Source of the DNA: Anodontia alba
Lineage: Eukaryota > Mollusca > Bivalvia > Lucinida > Lucinidae
NCBI GenBank assembly: GCA_964016985.1
Contig: OZ024825.1
Span: forward strand, 40,687,668-40,751,667
Direction: 5' to 3'
Length of the DNA: 64,000 nucleotides
Both the position numbers and the translations under genes were made by a program. Below, in pieces: positions 1 through 11,277 of this stretch. Under the pieces are notes generated by a model. That model searched no databases. It saw only the letters and a program-made list of their open reading frames with translations, and was not told the origin of the DNA. The first letter of the stretch is position 1; every line of letters starts with the position of its first letter.

Positions 1-292
1 CACAGCGAAGTACCTGTTATCCTTGCAGTGTGATCGGGACCTGTGTTTTTCCCCACTTCTGTTCGGCAAAGCCAAATTTTCTAGGAAGCGAAGACGAGAG
101 TGGTTCGCATTGCTATGTATAGAGATCGGCGATCTGGATGTACGCTGCTGGCGTATAACACAAGGCCGATTTATAATGTTCCGTCAGGAAACAATATCTA
201 TGGTGTTCATGATGCAAGATTTCCAATATCCTAGATTCTGCATTTTGCTCTCCAGTGATAAATTGTGACATACAATTCAAAGATACTACTTA

Positions 293-473
293 ACCCTTAA
301 AGTGCCAGGCAAAATTTGTAGCAGACGACATTCTATGTCTTTTTCACAGAAAATAAGTTTTGACATTTCAGGTAAATCATCTGCAGAAAATTCATATGAA
401 AAAGTCAAGACATTTCTTTTCAAAAGTAAACTATGTATACCTATACTATGAAAATGTCGCCTGCTGCAGTTGA
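293..473. repeat. M7 foldback repeat, diverged
   Basis: GTAGCAGACGACATTCTATG to AAAATGTCGCCTGCTGCAG; the arms mention TTTTGACATTTC and its complement. Confidence 0.6.
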
Positions 474-587
474 GATTGGCTCTTTATGGGCAACAGGATA
501 CAATGTATAGAATATTGTACTGAAATTTGATCGAGAAATATTACATAAAGGAAAGCCAGTTCCACATTATTTACCCCAAATATTAGG

Positions 588-865
588 CATCGCGAAAACA
601 TGCCTATATAATATTGACCCCCTCAAACCCCACTTTTATATAGTAAAACTGGGGTTCACAGGGGTATACATTATTTGCCTTATTTCTGCTTAAAATCATA
701 TATTGTGGTACTCGTTAGAACCGCCTCGCCGAGGCGGTTCTAACGAGTACCCACAATCTATGTTTTTAAGCAGAAATAGGAAAACTATCAGAATTTTTAT
801 CGGAAAACTTTCAATTTTTGGTGATGAAATTTTTAATATATTTGAATAGGCGTGTTTTCGTAATG
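588..865 (+). mobile_element. M1 foldback element, copy 1
   Basis: Begins CATCGCGAAAACATGCCTAT and ends TAGGCGTGTTTTCGTAATG, imperfect inverted ends. The central hairpin (about 697-760) has arms built on ACTCGTTAGAACCGCCTCG and its complement. No coding capacity. An M2 hairpin begins 16 bases beyond. Confidence 0.85.
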
Positions 866-880
866 GGACAGACGCCTCAG

Positions 881-944
881 CAAACAGTTCAGATCAGATC
901 AGACGCCACAGAATACGACATCTGGTCAGGGTCTACACTGTTTG
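881..944. repeat. M2 hairpin repeat
   Basis: Arms CAAACAGT..AGATCAGACGCC and TCTGGTCAGGGTCTACACTG pair imperfectly. This is the M2 core CAGTGTAGACCCAGATCAGA in both senses. Confidence 0.7.
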
Positions 945-1029
945 TCACTCATCCAGCAGTTTTTAGACACATTCATTTTTGTCATTTGTGGTTCCATAAT
1001 TTTTGAAAATTGATATGAGGGTCACTGAT

Positions 1030-1309
1030 CATTACGAAAACACACCTATTCAAATATATTGAAAATTTTACAACCAAAAAAGAAAAATTTTCAGATAAAA
1101 AAATCTGATATTTTTCATATTTCTGCTCAAAACATAGACTGTGGGTACTCGTTAGAACCGCCTCTGCGAGGCGGTTCTAACGAGAACCCACAATCTATGT
1201 TTTTTTTAGCAGAATAAGAAAAATAATGTGTACCCCTGTAAACCCCAGTTTTACTATATAAAAGTGGGGTTTAAGGGGGTCAAAATTATATAGGCATGTT
1301 TTCGTGATG
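1030..1309 (-). mobile_element. M1 foldback element, copy 2
   Basis: Reverse orientation, full length: CATTACGAAAACACACCTAT at the left, GGCATGTTTTCGTGATG at the right. The hairpin loop is only two or three bases; one arm has GAGAACCCAC for GAGTACCCAC. Confidence 0.85.
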
Positions 1310-1459
1310 TGAAGCCTAATTGGCCGTAACTAGCTAGTCTGTCTCAGAAACCTTGACATTTCAGCTGTTTTCAGGTTTGTAACTGTGTTCATTGCTCGCA
1401 AGGGTCATTCCTTACAGAACCTATTGTTAAAATACAGTAGAAAAACGGTAAGGAGTTAA

Positions 1460-1707
1460 CATCATGAAAACATGCCTATATAATTTTACCCCCTTAAACC
1501 CCACTTTTATATAGTAAAACTGGGGTTTACAGGGGGATACATTATTTTTCTTATTTCTGCTCAAAAACAGATTGTGGGTGTTCTAACGAGTACCGACAAT
1601 CTATGTTTTGAGCAGAAATATGAAAAATATCAGAGTTTTTATCTGGAAATTTTCAGTGTTTGGAAGTGAAATTTTCTATATACTTGAATAGGCGTGTTTT
1701 CGTAATG
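1460..1707 (+). mobile_element. M1 foldback element, copy 3
   Basis: Both terminal repeats are present, but the hairpin apex is missing: the arms meet at GTGGGTGTTCTAACGAG, losing the CGCCTCG tip on one side. It is separated from copy 4 by 9 bases. Confidence 0.85.
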
Positions 1708-1716
1708 AAAGCGATG

Positions 1717-1996
1717 CATTACAAAAACATGCCTATACAAATATACTGAAAATTTTACCGCTAAAAGATGAAAATTTTCAGACAAGAAATTCTGATATTT
1801 TTTCAAATTTCTGCTCAAAACATAGATTGTGGGTACTCGTTAGAACCGCCTCGATGAGGCGGTTCTAACGAGTACCCACAATCTATGCTTTTTAGTAGAA
1901 ATAAGAAAAATAATGTATACCCTTGTAAACCCCAGTTTTACTATACAAAAGTGGGGTTTAAGGGGGTTACAATTGCATAGGCATGTTTTCGTGATG
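1717..1996 (-). mobile_element. M1 foldback element, copy 4
   Basis: Full-length reverse copy beginning CATTACAAAAACATGCC. The hairpin around 1825-1885 is perfect through the tip (CCTCGATGAGG). With copy 3 it forms a head-to-head pair. Confidence 0.85.
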
Positions 1997-2191
1997 GGAT
2001 ATTTAAGGGAAGTACGCTGTTGAGGAGAAAATTAGATACACGCTCAAGGGACAGCTGTATCACATTTCAAGCTAGTGTGAACACATTATTATTTGTTATC
2101 TTTGTAGGATTCGTTAAAATGCAAATGAGCTGAAATACAAGAAACATGCCATTCAAAGTTCCACATATAATGCTTTAATGCTTAGCACACT

Positions 2192-2391
2192 GGGTAAACA
2201 TTTCAGCAGACGACATTTTGAAATATTTTTTCTTATTTTTCTCCCAAGAAAGTAGGCTTTGAAACTTTATGCAAATGGTCTCCTAAGGAGACAATTTACA
2301 TGAAATGTCAAAGCCTATTTTATTGGAAAAATAAGAAAGTTATCGTCAGTTTGTCGTCTGCTGAATTTGCCCAGAGAGTGGTAAAGTTTAA
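2192..2391. repeat. M7 foldback repeat
   Basis: TTCAGCAGACGACATTTTG and TTGTCGTCTGCTGAA are the inverted ends. Centre TGGTCTCCTAAGGAGACAATT; inner arms contain CTTTGAAACTTTATGCAAAT. Confidence 0.78.
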
Positions 2392-2486
2392 ACTAGCTAG
2401 TCTAGCTCAGAAGACTTGACACTTTAGGCGTTTTCAGTTTTATGTGAGAAGTTCACCGCTTTCAATGATCATATATTTTAGAATGT

Positions 2487-3175
2487 ATTTATCTTCACTA
2501 AAACTGCTGGTATTCGTGCCGTATGGAGGCCGTTAAACGTCTCCCCGTACTTCACTATAGTGTATTTTGTCATTTCTAGTCTTAAAAGGTAATTAAGCCC
2601 ATTCCGAGAGACTAGCTAATTAGTATGGTCCAGAAAACTTGACACTTGAGCTATTTTTAGTTCTGTGAGTTCATTGCTCAAATGGGCCATTCCTTTTAGA
2701 ATCTATTTATCTTCGCTAAAGCTGCTGGTATTCGTGCCGTATGGAGGCCGTTAAACGTCTCCCCGCAATTCACAATAGTGTATTTCGTCATTTCTAGTCT
2801 TAAAAGGTCATTGAGCCCATTCCGAGAGACTAACTAGTTAGTTTGTTCCAAAAACTTGACACTTGAGCTATTTTTAGTTTTGTGAGTGAGTTCATTGCTC
2901 AAATGGGTCATTCGTTTTAGAATCTATTTATCTTAACTACAACGGGGCCCAGTTGTTCAAAGCGTCTTTAGCTTAACGAGCTCGTTAGTGGCCAAAATGT
3001 TAACTTTTCTAGTAAGTACAATATCTAATTCACAGGTATTTTTGCTGAAATATGTGAGTAGCTTTTGTAAATGCATTGTTAGTTTTGAACAACTGGTCCC
3101 TGGTGTTAATTCCGTGTAGGCGGTCGTAAAACGTCTCCCCGTATTTCACTATAGTGAGGATTATGTTTGTTTGGT
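2487..3175. repeat. Tandem repeat, unit about 220 bp, three units (M10 related)
   Basis: The unit starts TATTTATCTTCACTAAAACTG and holds CCGTTAAACGTCTCCCCG and AAAACTTGACACTTGAGC. Units begin near 2487, 2706 and 2932; the third contains the M5 insertion. The phrase GTCTCCCCGTA..CATAGTG recurs at 21.4, 24.4, 36.8 and 49.4 kb. Confidence 0.8.
2944..3105. repeat. M5 foldback repeat inserted in the 2.5-kb tandem array
   Basis: GGGCCCAGTTGTTCAAAGCG to TTTTGAACAACTGGTCCCTGG, with TTAGCTTAACGAGCTCGTTAG inside. The flanks match a neighbouring array unit without the insert, which fixes the borders. Confidence 0.78.
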
Positions 3176-4635
3176 CCAGACCATGATTTAATATGAGGGT
3201 CACTGATGACGCCTAACTAAAAAAAGGTAGCTATACTGTTCCAGAAAACTTGAAACTTCAGCTGTTTTCAGATTTGTAAGGGAGTTTGTTGCTTTAGAAC
3301 CTATCTAACCTCCTCCACTTTACGCCATGTACGACCTGTACCCTTATTATTCGGAACTTTAACTCCATTGGAATGATAAATTGGTGTATAAAGAACAGAG
3401 ATACAGTGAAAGCTTTGTACCTAACTTTCTTAGTGAATGTTTAAGGGCATTACTTTAAGTTCAGGAGATCCGAGGAGATGATTGATTCATTTTTCTGTTG
3501 CATGTATCAAAGTTAAAATCTGTAATGGCTATTCACAATTAAAGTGAAAAAGTTCTCTTTGCACTTTACTGGCATCTAACTTTTACAGTCTGTATTTAAA
3601 GAAACTCTTAGCACTAAATCTGTAGTAGCAAATTCCAGCTTAATAAAGGACCATACAGTCAGGTTGTAGGAAATGCACGAAGAGATTCCATCACTGACAA
3701 ACTGGACAGTATGCTTGCTAAACTCGTCAGTATTGGAACACAGACAACAGATTCAATTAACATTATTGAAACTGTTGGTATAAAAAAGAACAACGGCACC
3801 ATATACACCTAAAACGGTTCTTATTATGAACCATTTCAATAACTGTAGTCTGCAACTCAAACACGATGCACTTTGGCCGAAAGACCAAAGGTTAACCAAT
3901 CCCTTCTCCTTGGCAAAGGTCAACGCCTAGAGAGTAGAGAGAACGTTTAGTTTAACTCTCATCAGCAGACAAAGGACTCGAAATATACTAGAAGGCTGAA
4001 TAATGGATTTAAGCCTATTGATGAATAGATGTGAAAGGTATTGGACACATTGATCTCCTCTAGAGACAGATCATAGACACGCCTCCATAGTTTTAAATAA
4101 AATGTATAAAAGTTGTCATTGGAAACAAAGAACGAACACATAAAAGAAAGAAAATAGAATCGGAACAATTCTTTTAGTTTTAGAATAGACCCCTTTTCAG
4201 AAGGGAGACAAAACATTTTGAAGTGTTGTTTCCATGGAATGGAACGTGTATCAACTGCCCATAATAAATATGGGCATTCTTGTCTAAATACTTTGTCGTG
4301 AGGTAGCTAGCAGTACCTTCACCGCAACAAAAAATTTTGACTTATGGTCATATGAAATCCTTGACACGAACTTTGTAAAAGTTGTTGAAAGTTAGCTTTA
4401 AAAAACGCATTGACATGTTTGTAAGTCTGTATCGTAATGAATAACGATTATTCTTTAAGTAAAGCATATGTATTAAAATCCACGAAAAGCAAATAAATAC
4501 GAGTATTTAATGCTCGGATATTTGTAATTCGTTTCGTTGTCCTACGTCTGTTAGTGTTAATTTTAGTTCGTAACGCTATTAGGGTTTTTTATTGTTTTAG
4601 GCACGACTCGTCCCAGCGAGCACATGGTAATATAT
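3176..4635. other. No gene seen
   Basis: AT-rich single-copy-like DNA with short ORFs on both strands lacking any recognisable motif. Only a half M4 arm at 4172-4212 is noted. Confidence 0.6.
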
Positions 4636-4725
4636 AACGTCGCACTAACATTGATGCAACGTCATGACGTCGCATTGACGTTAATTCGACGTTATATAAA
4701 CATCATGTACCCGCTGGATCTGTCA
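4636..4725. repeat. CGACGTTA-type repeat
   Basis: AACGTCGCACTAACATTGATGC, ACGTCATGACGT palindrome, and ATTCGACGTTATATAAAC; related to the 54.5-kb repeats. Confidence 0.5.
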
Positions 4726-4814
4726 TCAAGAACTGCGCACATGTACCTGTATATTTTATTTTCTCTTAACTCTTTCACTGCCACAGGCGATAATAAAAGG
4801 CTTTTTGAAAAAAA

Positions 4815-4862
4815 AAACAGCATAGATCCAGATGAGACGGCTCATCTGGATCTGCGCTGTTT
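4815..4862. repeat. M2 hairpin repeat, short-arm form
   Basis: AAACAGCATAGATCCAGATG meets its near complement at GAGACGGCTC; there is no CGCCGC apex. Confidence 0.7.
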
Positions 4863-5442
4863 GACATAGTAAACTTCTTTCCAAGCGTTACGTTTTTGAA
4901 GAAAAAAAGCAGACGGCAAATGAAAGAGTCAGAGGATGTCGCATTGAAACATTGGCTCCTGCTATACCCTTTTTATACAGAACTGATGCCGCCGAGAAAT
5001 TGAAATTTTCCGTACTGACTGTAAATATCAGTTTCAAATTAATGTTGCATAAGTATGATCCAACTCATAAATCATTTCTCTCAATGAAACAACAGGGGTT
5101 TATTTTAGCCGCAACAGAAGAAAACAACCCGTATAGCATTCACACAATCTGATCAGGGTACTCCTTATAGTCTCCATATTCAGCAATATTTGGTGACTAA
5201 CACAATTAGCGTATATGTCTCTTGAACGTTGATCTAGTGCTGTGTGCTAAGCATTTTCTAACTATACGAGCTGTGGAACGCAAATCGAGCCTGTATGCAT
5301 ATTCAGATAATGAAGACCAAGATTGTCGTGATGATTTGAGCGTACTGATCAGAGTCCTTGCTATTTGCCATGCACTTGGCCACACTTCTTGACTAGGGAG
5401 AAAATTTTTCTGAATTCCTGTTTGCTTTACTGCGCATCGAGC

Positions 5443-5515
5443 ACCTTCTGAAAAGGGGTCTACGCTAGAGGAGAAAATTCTTTCCTTTTAGAGTAGACCC
5501 TTTTTCAGAAGGAGA
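5443..5515. repeat. M4 foldback repeat
   Basis: CCTTCTGAAAAGGGGTCTAC and GTAGACCCTTTTTCAGAAGG are inverted ends; the middle keeps only one AAAGGAAAGAATTT arm. Confidence 0.75.
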
Positions 5516-5963
5516 CAAATCGAACAGATAGTTGCCCCCATGGAAATCTATATAAGCTTGAATATCGTAGAAATCCCGGATGAAGAAACGCATATCCTTA
5601 TTAGAAACCTCGTATACGCAGCACTGTGTACAATGTCTCTGTTTACAGATGGGTGATGGTTCCTTTTTACTTTGCGCTGTCCCGTATATCCATCAGGTCA
5701 TATCAGTATATTTATTACAGCCATCGTGGCATGCATTTATGGAAGAAAAATCGACAAAAGCATAGAAGACCTACAAATTCAGAAAAATGACAGAGACCAC
5801 AGTTCATAATTGGGGCATCTTTTTTATGAAACCGAACATGTTCGTAAATTCTTACAAGTGAATAGACATACTTGCATTTGTTAGTCTGCAAGAATTCATT
5901 GGTAAGCCTAATTGAACGAAGCTAGCTAGTCTGGCCTAGAAAACTTAAGCTTTTCTTAGTATG

Positions 5964-6210
5964 CATTACAAAAAATATTCCTATTCAAATATATTGAAAT
6001 TTTCACCACTAAAAACCTAAAGTTTTCAGATTAAAAAAAATATTATATTTTTTTATATTTCTGCTCAAAACATAGATTGTGGGTGCTCGTTAGAACCGCC
6101 TCTATGATTTTGAGCAGAAATTAGAAAAACAATGCATACCCCTTAAACCCCAGTTTTACTATAAGTGGGGTTTAAGGGGGTCAAAAATATATAGGTATGT
6201 TTTCGTGATG
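5964..6210 (-). mobile_element. M1 foldback element, copy 5 (hairpin arm deleted)
   Basis: Both ends are present, but the second hairpin arm is lost: the sequence passes from GAACCGCCTCTATG directly into TTTTGAGCAG. This shows that the hairpin can collapse. Confidence 0.8.
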
Positions 6211-6243
6211 TCAGTGTTTTCATTTCTCTTCGTAAAGGGTTAT

Positions 6244-6524
6244 CATTACGAAAACACGCCTATTCAAATATATTGAAAATTTCACCACCAGAAAACTGAA
6301 AAATTTCAGATAAAAAACTCGAATATTTTTCATATTTCTGCTCGAAACATAGATTGTGGGTACTCGTTAGAACCGCCTTAGCGAGGCGGTTCTAACGAGT
6401 AGCCACAATCTATGTTTTTGAGTAGAAATAAGAAAAATAATGTATACCCCTGTAAAACCCCAGTTTTGCTATATAAAAGTGGGGTTTAAGGGGGTCAAAA
6501 TTATATAGGTATGTTTTCGTGATG
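6244..6524 (-). mobile_element. M1 foldback element, copy 6
   Basis: Full-length reverse copy. The arms meet at CCGCCTTAGCGAGGCGG; one arm base change (GTAGCCAC) weakens the pairing. Confidence 0.85.
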
Positions 6525-6724
6525 TCCATCTAGAATCTATTATCATCATAACAAGGGGTATTAGTGCCATGTATCGCCTCATACTTCACTATAGTTTTAT
6601 GTTTATATATTCTGGTCCTTTGTGATCACTGAGCCCATTTCGGGAGTTTTAAAAAAAGTATATGAGGGTCACTGATGAGGCCTAATGGGCCGAAACTAGC
6701 TTGTCTGGTCACAAAAAAAATTGA

Positions 6725-6999
6725 CATCACGAAAACATGCCTATATAATTTTGACCCCCTTAAACCCCACTTTTATATAGTAAAACTGGGGTTTACAGGG
6801 GTATACATTACTTTTCTTATTTCTGATCAAAACAGATTGTGGTACTCGTTAGAACCGCCTCGTCGAGGCGGTTCTAACGAGTACCCACAATCTATGTTTT
6901 GAGCAGAAACATGAAAAATATCAGAATTTTTTATCTGAAAATTTTCATTTTTTGGTGATAAAATTTGCAATATGTTTGAATAGGCATGTTTTCGTAGTG
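6725..6999 (+). mobile_element. M1 foldback element, copy 7
   Basis: Full-length forward copy with hairpin at about 6834-6902 (tip CCTCGTCGAGG). Its last base adjoins the first base of copy 8, so two elements lie head to tail with no spacer. Confidence 0.88.
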
Positions 7000-7262
7000 C
7001 ATCACGAAAACATGCCGATATATTTCTGACCCCCTTAAACCCACTTTTATATGGTAAAACTGGTTTTTACAGGGGTATACATTATTTTTTTAATTTCTGC
7101 TCAAAAACATAGATTGTGGGTACTCGTTAGAACCGGTTCTAACGAGTACCCACAATCTATGTTTTGAGCAGAAATATGAAAAATGTCAGTTTTTTATCTA
7201 AAAAATTTTCAGTTTTTGACGGTGAACTTTTCTATATATTGAATAGGCGTGTTTTCGGAATG
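7000..7262 (+). mobile_element. M1 foldback element, copy 8
   Basis: Forward copy directly abutting copy 7. The hairpin tip is deleted (GTTAGAACCGGTTCTAAC), leaving a perfect shortened palindrome. Confidence 0.85.
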
Positions 7263-7477
7263 ACATTTCAACTGATGGTAGCTGGGTTATTCCTTTTAGA
7301 AGTTATTTATTCTCCCTGTTACTATATATAACAAATTATACTGAATTTGGCAGCATTATTCGAAATTCTATTTGATTCAACAGAATTTGAAGAGGCTATC
7401 GGAATATCAAATGATACAGCTTCTGGACCTGTTAATATTCATGACCAAGTGCTTGACCTTTACAATTCTCTGAGGTC

Positions 7478-7612
7478 ATTCAGCGGACGACAAATTGACG
7501 ATATTTTTTCTTATTTTTTCTTGTAAAATAGACTTTGACATTTCTTGCAAATTGTCTCCTAAGGACAATTTACATGAAATGAAAAAAATTTACCCAGCAT
7601 GCTAAGCGTTAA
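7478..7612. repeat. M7 foldback repeat, right arm deleted
   Basis: CAGCGGACGACAAATTGACG to the centre TTGTCTCCTAAGGACAATTTAC. Only part of the second arm is present before TTTACCCAGCATGCTAAGCG. Confidence 0.7.
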
Positions 7613-8408
7613 ATAGTTTTCTTATCTTCACTTGTAACTATTTTACATATAATGTATTTTTAAAATGATATTTGCACAAAAGGAGATTGCCCATAAAATA
7701 AGCGTTTGGCCACACTTATACCAATTCCCACACCTTGAAAAGACTAAAGTATAGACCGACAGCTCTTAAAGGTTAACTTTGTAAATGTTAGAGACAATGA
7801 TAAGTACGATCGTAAGGTAATTGTTTGGTATTTAGAGGCTTATATCAAAATTTACATCGGATTTCCGAACTGAACTTGGTACCAATGACAATTTAGTAAG
7901 ACTTGAGTTTTGGTATTACTGAATTTTCGAAACACTATAAAAGCATGCCAGTCTTTACAAAAAGATAGGTTTTGACATTAATGATATAAGTAAACTGCAT
8001 GCATGGTTTTGATCCCAATTATGGTTGAAAACTTTGTTTTATTCTTTAATTAAGCGACAGTGAGTCTGACCGCAGATTGAATAACGGCTCCTTCCTCAGT
8101 CTGTTTCAGAAGGTTTCCGCCTGACTACTGCTGTCTGTGGTCCTGATCATTGTGGTCCAACTTGGGGTTTTCTTTTGCTCTGGTTTCGGATTGTCATTGA
8201 CTAAGGCTGATTGATAAATTCCACAAAAAAAAATAAATATTGTCGTTACAGATTTGCTAATAACCGATCATTTGATTTCTGTGTCTGTTACTTTACCGTA
8301 TTTACCCTCAGCATTCAGACACCTCAACTCCATGCCATACTTTATCCAAAATTTGAACAAGTACAATTTACTACCCAACGTTGTGTCTAAATATAGCTGG
8401 ATGAGTGG
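7613..8408. other. No gene seen
   Basis: No repeat family or domain recognised. Text near 8040-8200 (CAGACTGAATAACG.., TGTGGTCCTG) recurs loosely at 42.6 kb. Confidence 0.5.
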
Positions 8409-8471
8409 AAAACATTGTAGACCCTGATGAGACGCCGCGTTTGCGGTGTCTCATCTTGGTCTATACAATTT
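8409..8471. repeat. M2 hairpin repeat
   Basis: AAACATTGTAGACCCTGATG, apex GACGCCGCGTTTGCGGTGTC, then the complementary arm ending TATACAATTT. Confidence 0.7.
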
Positions 8472-8790
8472 GCTCAAACCTGTTTGACCGAATACATACA
8501 GTAAATTAAAACATGCTCAGACAGACAAATAAAATTAAGAAAAAATATTCAGTGATTACTAATCGATTATCGATCACAATGGCGTGAGTGATAATCGATT
8601 AGCTTTTCAGCTCTGATTAGCCAGCTTTCTTTACCGTTGACCCCTTTACTTTATATCACTGCAATTCTATTTACTGTGATGTTTCATTGATGAGGTAGAG
8701 CAACCTAACAACATTTGTAATTTTGCGATGCATCAGAGTTGAAAGACGAGTTTAAGATCGTGTCAAACCAGTTGTTTCTGCTGGCCGTTC

Positions 8791-9071
8791 GCAATGAAAA
8801 CATACCAATATAATTTTGACCCCCTTAAATCCCACTTCTGTACGCTAAAACTGGGGTTTACAGGGGTATACATTATTTTTTCTTATTTCTGCTCAAAACA
8901 TAGATTGTGGGTACTCGTTGGAACCGCCTCGGCCTCGGTGAGGCGGTTCTAACGAGTACCCACAATCTATGTTTTGAGCAGAAATATGAAAAATATCAGA
9001 ATTTTTATCTGAAACTTTAAGTTTTGGTGGTGAAATTTTCAATATATTTGAATAGGCGTGTTTTCGTTATG
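8791..9071 (+). mobile_element. M1 foldback element, copy 9
   Basis: Forward copy with a diverged left end (CAATGAAAACATACC). The hairpin loop is longer, with CCTCGG repeated at the tip. Confidence 0.82.
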
Positions 9072-9334
9072 CAAGGCGGTTCTTCTGTTGCAGTTCTTCT
9101 TTGTTTGAACGTCATGTATTGCAACTGTACTGCTGTGTCTGGTCATTCTTTGTTCATCGTCTCCTCTTTTTCATTGCGCGGAAAGGTTGCGCTTCGTGGT
9201 TGTGGCCTTTCCTCGGTAGCTCCATTTTTTGTTCGTGTTTTTTTTTTATTATTAAAAGAGAACGTGTAATTGCAGAGTTTTCCAAATCACGAAAACATGC
9301 CTATAAGCTCCCTTAAACCCCATTTTTATATATA

Positions 9335-10827
9335 CTAGCGGAAAAAAGAAACGCAAGTATTAATTCTGGGGTTGTATTTTTAAAGAAAATTGTGGATTTC
9401 ATTTGATTGTTTAATTTTTCTTAATTCTTTATTTCATTTTCTGTTAAATGCTATTGGTTCAGTGTCGTATAGCAGACGACGTTTGCAATAAATAGCGTTA
9501 AACACAGACACCCAACGTTATTGAATAATGGGTATCAATAGCGCGTGTGTCCACCACGGGCTGCTGTCGCGGCTCTCACTCTTCTAACCATAGACCCGAC
9601 TAAGTTGTCAATGGTCCTTTGAGGGATATTATTCCACTCTTGAATAAGAGCTAGCTGGAGCTGTGCGACGTTGGTCGGTACGTTGACGCGCTTCCTGACC
9701 CTCCTGTCCAACGCTCCCAAAGGTGCTCGACCGGGTTTGAATCTGGACTGTATGGACATTATTCTGGTTGAGGAAGTCGCGACAAACCCTGGCAACATGC
9801 GGTCTCGCGTTGTCATGCTGAAACGTGAGATTATGAGCATTGACAAGCGGGAGGACGTGAGGCATAAGCACCTGATCCCGATAGCGTACGGCTGTAAGAT
9901 TACCCTGAATAACCACTAGGGGCGTTTTCACCCCATGAGAAATCCCACCCCAAACCATCACGGACCCCCCTCCCCCAAATCTGTCGACTTCTCGTACGCA
10001 AGCGTCAGAATATCGCTCACCAAGACGTCGATACACTCGTTTTCGCCTATCTGACCGCTGAAACGAAAATCGCGACTCATCGCTGAACATTACACGCCGC
10101 CAGTCAGCCAGTCGAAACAGATTTGGTGCATTTGCACGCAGCCATTGCATGCGGCGTTGACGTCGCCTGGGCGTAAGGTTCGGGCCCACGTAAGGACGGC
10201 GTGGACGAAAATCGAACTCTCGCAAGCGATTTCTGACTGTCCTTGGACACGACGGCCATGTGTTCCGATAACTTCTCTTGCGGTCTCTGTCGCCGTCCTT
10301 AACCTGTTACGAAGGTGTATAAGACGTATGCGTCTATCTTGACGTTGCGTCGTAACGCGCGGACGTCCGCTCCTAGGACGGTCAGTTAACCTACTGGTAG
10401 CTCTAAGACGCTGAACTAAGCGCGATATCGTCGACTCGTGCACCCCAAATTGCTGCGCGACGTCACGTTGCGACCGACCCTGCAAAATTAGAGCAATAGC
10501 TCTACCCCTAACCAGTTGCGATAAGCGTACCCTTTCTCTCAACAAACTCAAACAACAAACGTTTTGTGCAACCGATACGAATGGAACGAAAGTTCGATTT
10601 GGTAATGTGTTAAAGTCTCTACCACGCGACACTACCCGTGCAGCACGGATATAACGAAATTCAGGTACAACGATATTGTATAGCCTGTGTTCACGCTTCA
10701 GTGATTTTGTGTAATCCATACACGGGGAAGTATACTAATGTCACCAAAAAAACAGAAAACTAGATCAGTTTGTTCACAAACAAACTTTTAGTATTTAAAA
10801 ATTTGAACTTGTGTTTCTTTTTTCCCC
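9335..10827 (-). mobile_element. Tc1/mariner-type DNA transposon, decayed, inserted in an M1 copy
   Basis: About 1.5 kb. The ends share an inverted motif: GGAAAAAAGAAACGCAAGT at the left against TTCTTTTTTCC preceded by ACTTGTG at the right. It encloses a broken transposase on the minus strand. Flanking sequence on both sides is M1: CCCTTAAACCCCATTTTTATA on the left, TAGGGTTTACAGGGGTATAC on the right. The element therefore split an older M1 copy at a TA-rich site. Confidence 0.85.
9535..10719 (-). pseudogene. Tc1-like transposase with frameshifts
   Basis: Three overlapping frames make up one transposase. The N-terminal frame has helix-turn-helix text (RSQRDVAQQFGVHESTISRL) and the linker RPRSGRPRVTT. 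The middle frame has FRLADWRRVMFSDESRF (first Asp), VMVWGGIS and TFQHDNARPHVA (second Asp). The last acidic residue is in a third frame as YSPDSNPVEHLWERW. All three catalytic acids are present but two frameshifts separate the parts, so no intact enzyme is encoded. It would cut and rejoin DNA at the inverted ends. Confidence 0.9.
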
Positions 10828-11116
10828 AAAAACTAGGGTTTACAGGGGTATACATTATTTTTCTTATTTCTGCTCAAAAACATTGATTGTGGGTACTCGT
10901 TAGAACCGCCTGAACAATCTATGTTTTGAGCAGAAATGTGAGGGGTTTTTTTTATCTGGAAGTTTTCAGTTTTTGGAGGTGAAAATTTCTATATATTTAA
11001 ATAAGCGTGTTTTTGTAATGGACAGGGAAAAAGCTAATGATACAGCCTGTTGATATGGTATATTCCAAACCTTGGTGAGCTTTGATCTTTACGCTTAGCA
11101 TATTGAGTATTAATTT

Positions 11117-11277
11117 TCAGCAGACGACATTTTGAAATATTTTTCTTATTTTCCCAGAAAAAAAAACTTGACATTTTATGCAAACTGTCTCAACTTGCAT
11201 GACATTTCAAAGCCTATTTATGGGAAAAGTGTGAAAATATCATCAATTGTCGACTGCTGAATTCACCCAGTGGTAAA
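11117..11277. repeat. M7 foldback repeat
   Basis: TTCAGCAGACGACATTTTG to CAATTGTCGACTGCTGAAT with a short apex around CTGTCTCAACTTGCATG. Confidence 0.72.

Larger units (their letters stand above)
9286..11020 (+). mobile_element. M1 foldback element, copy 10, split by a Tc1-like transposon
   Basis: Left part 9286-9334 and right part about 10828-11020 flank the transposon. The right half has lost most of one hairpin arm (CCGCCTGAACAATCTATG). Ends in GTGTTTTTGTAATG. Confidence 0.8.
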
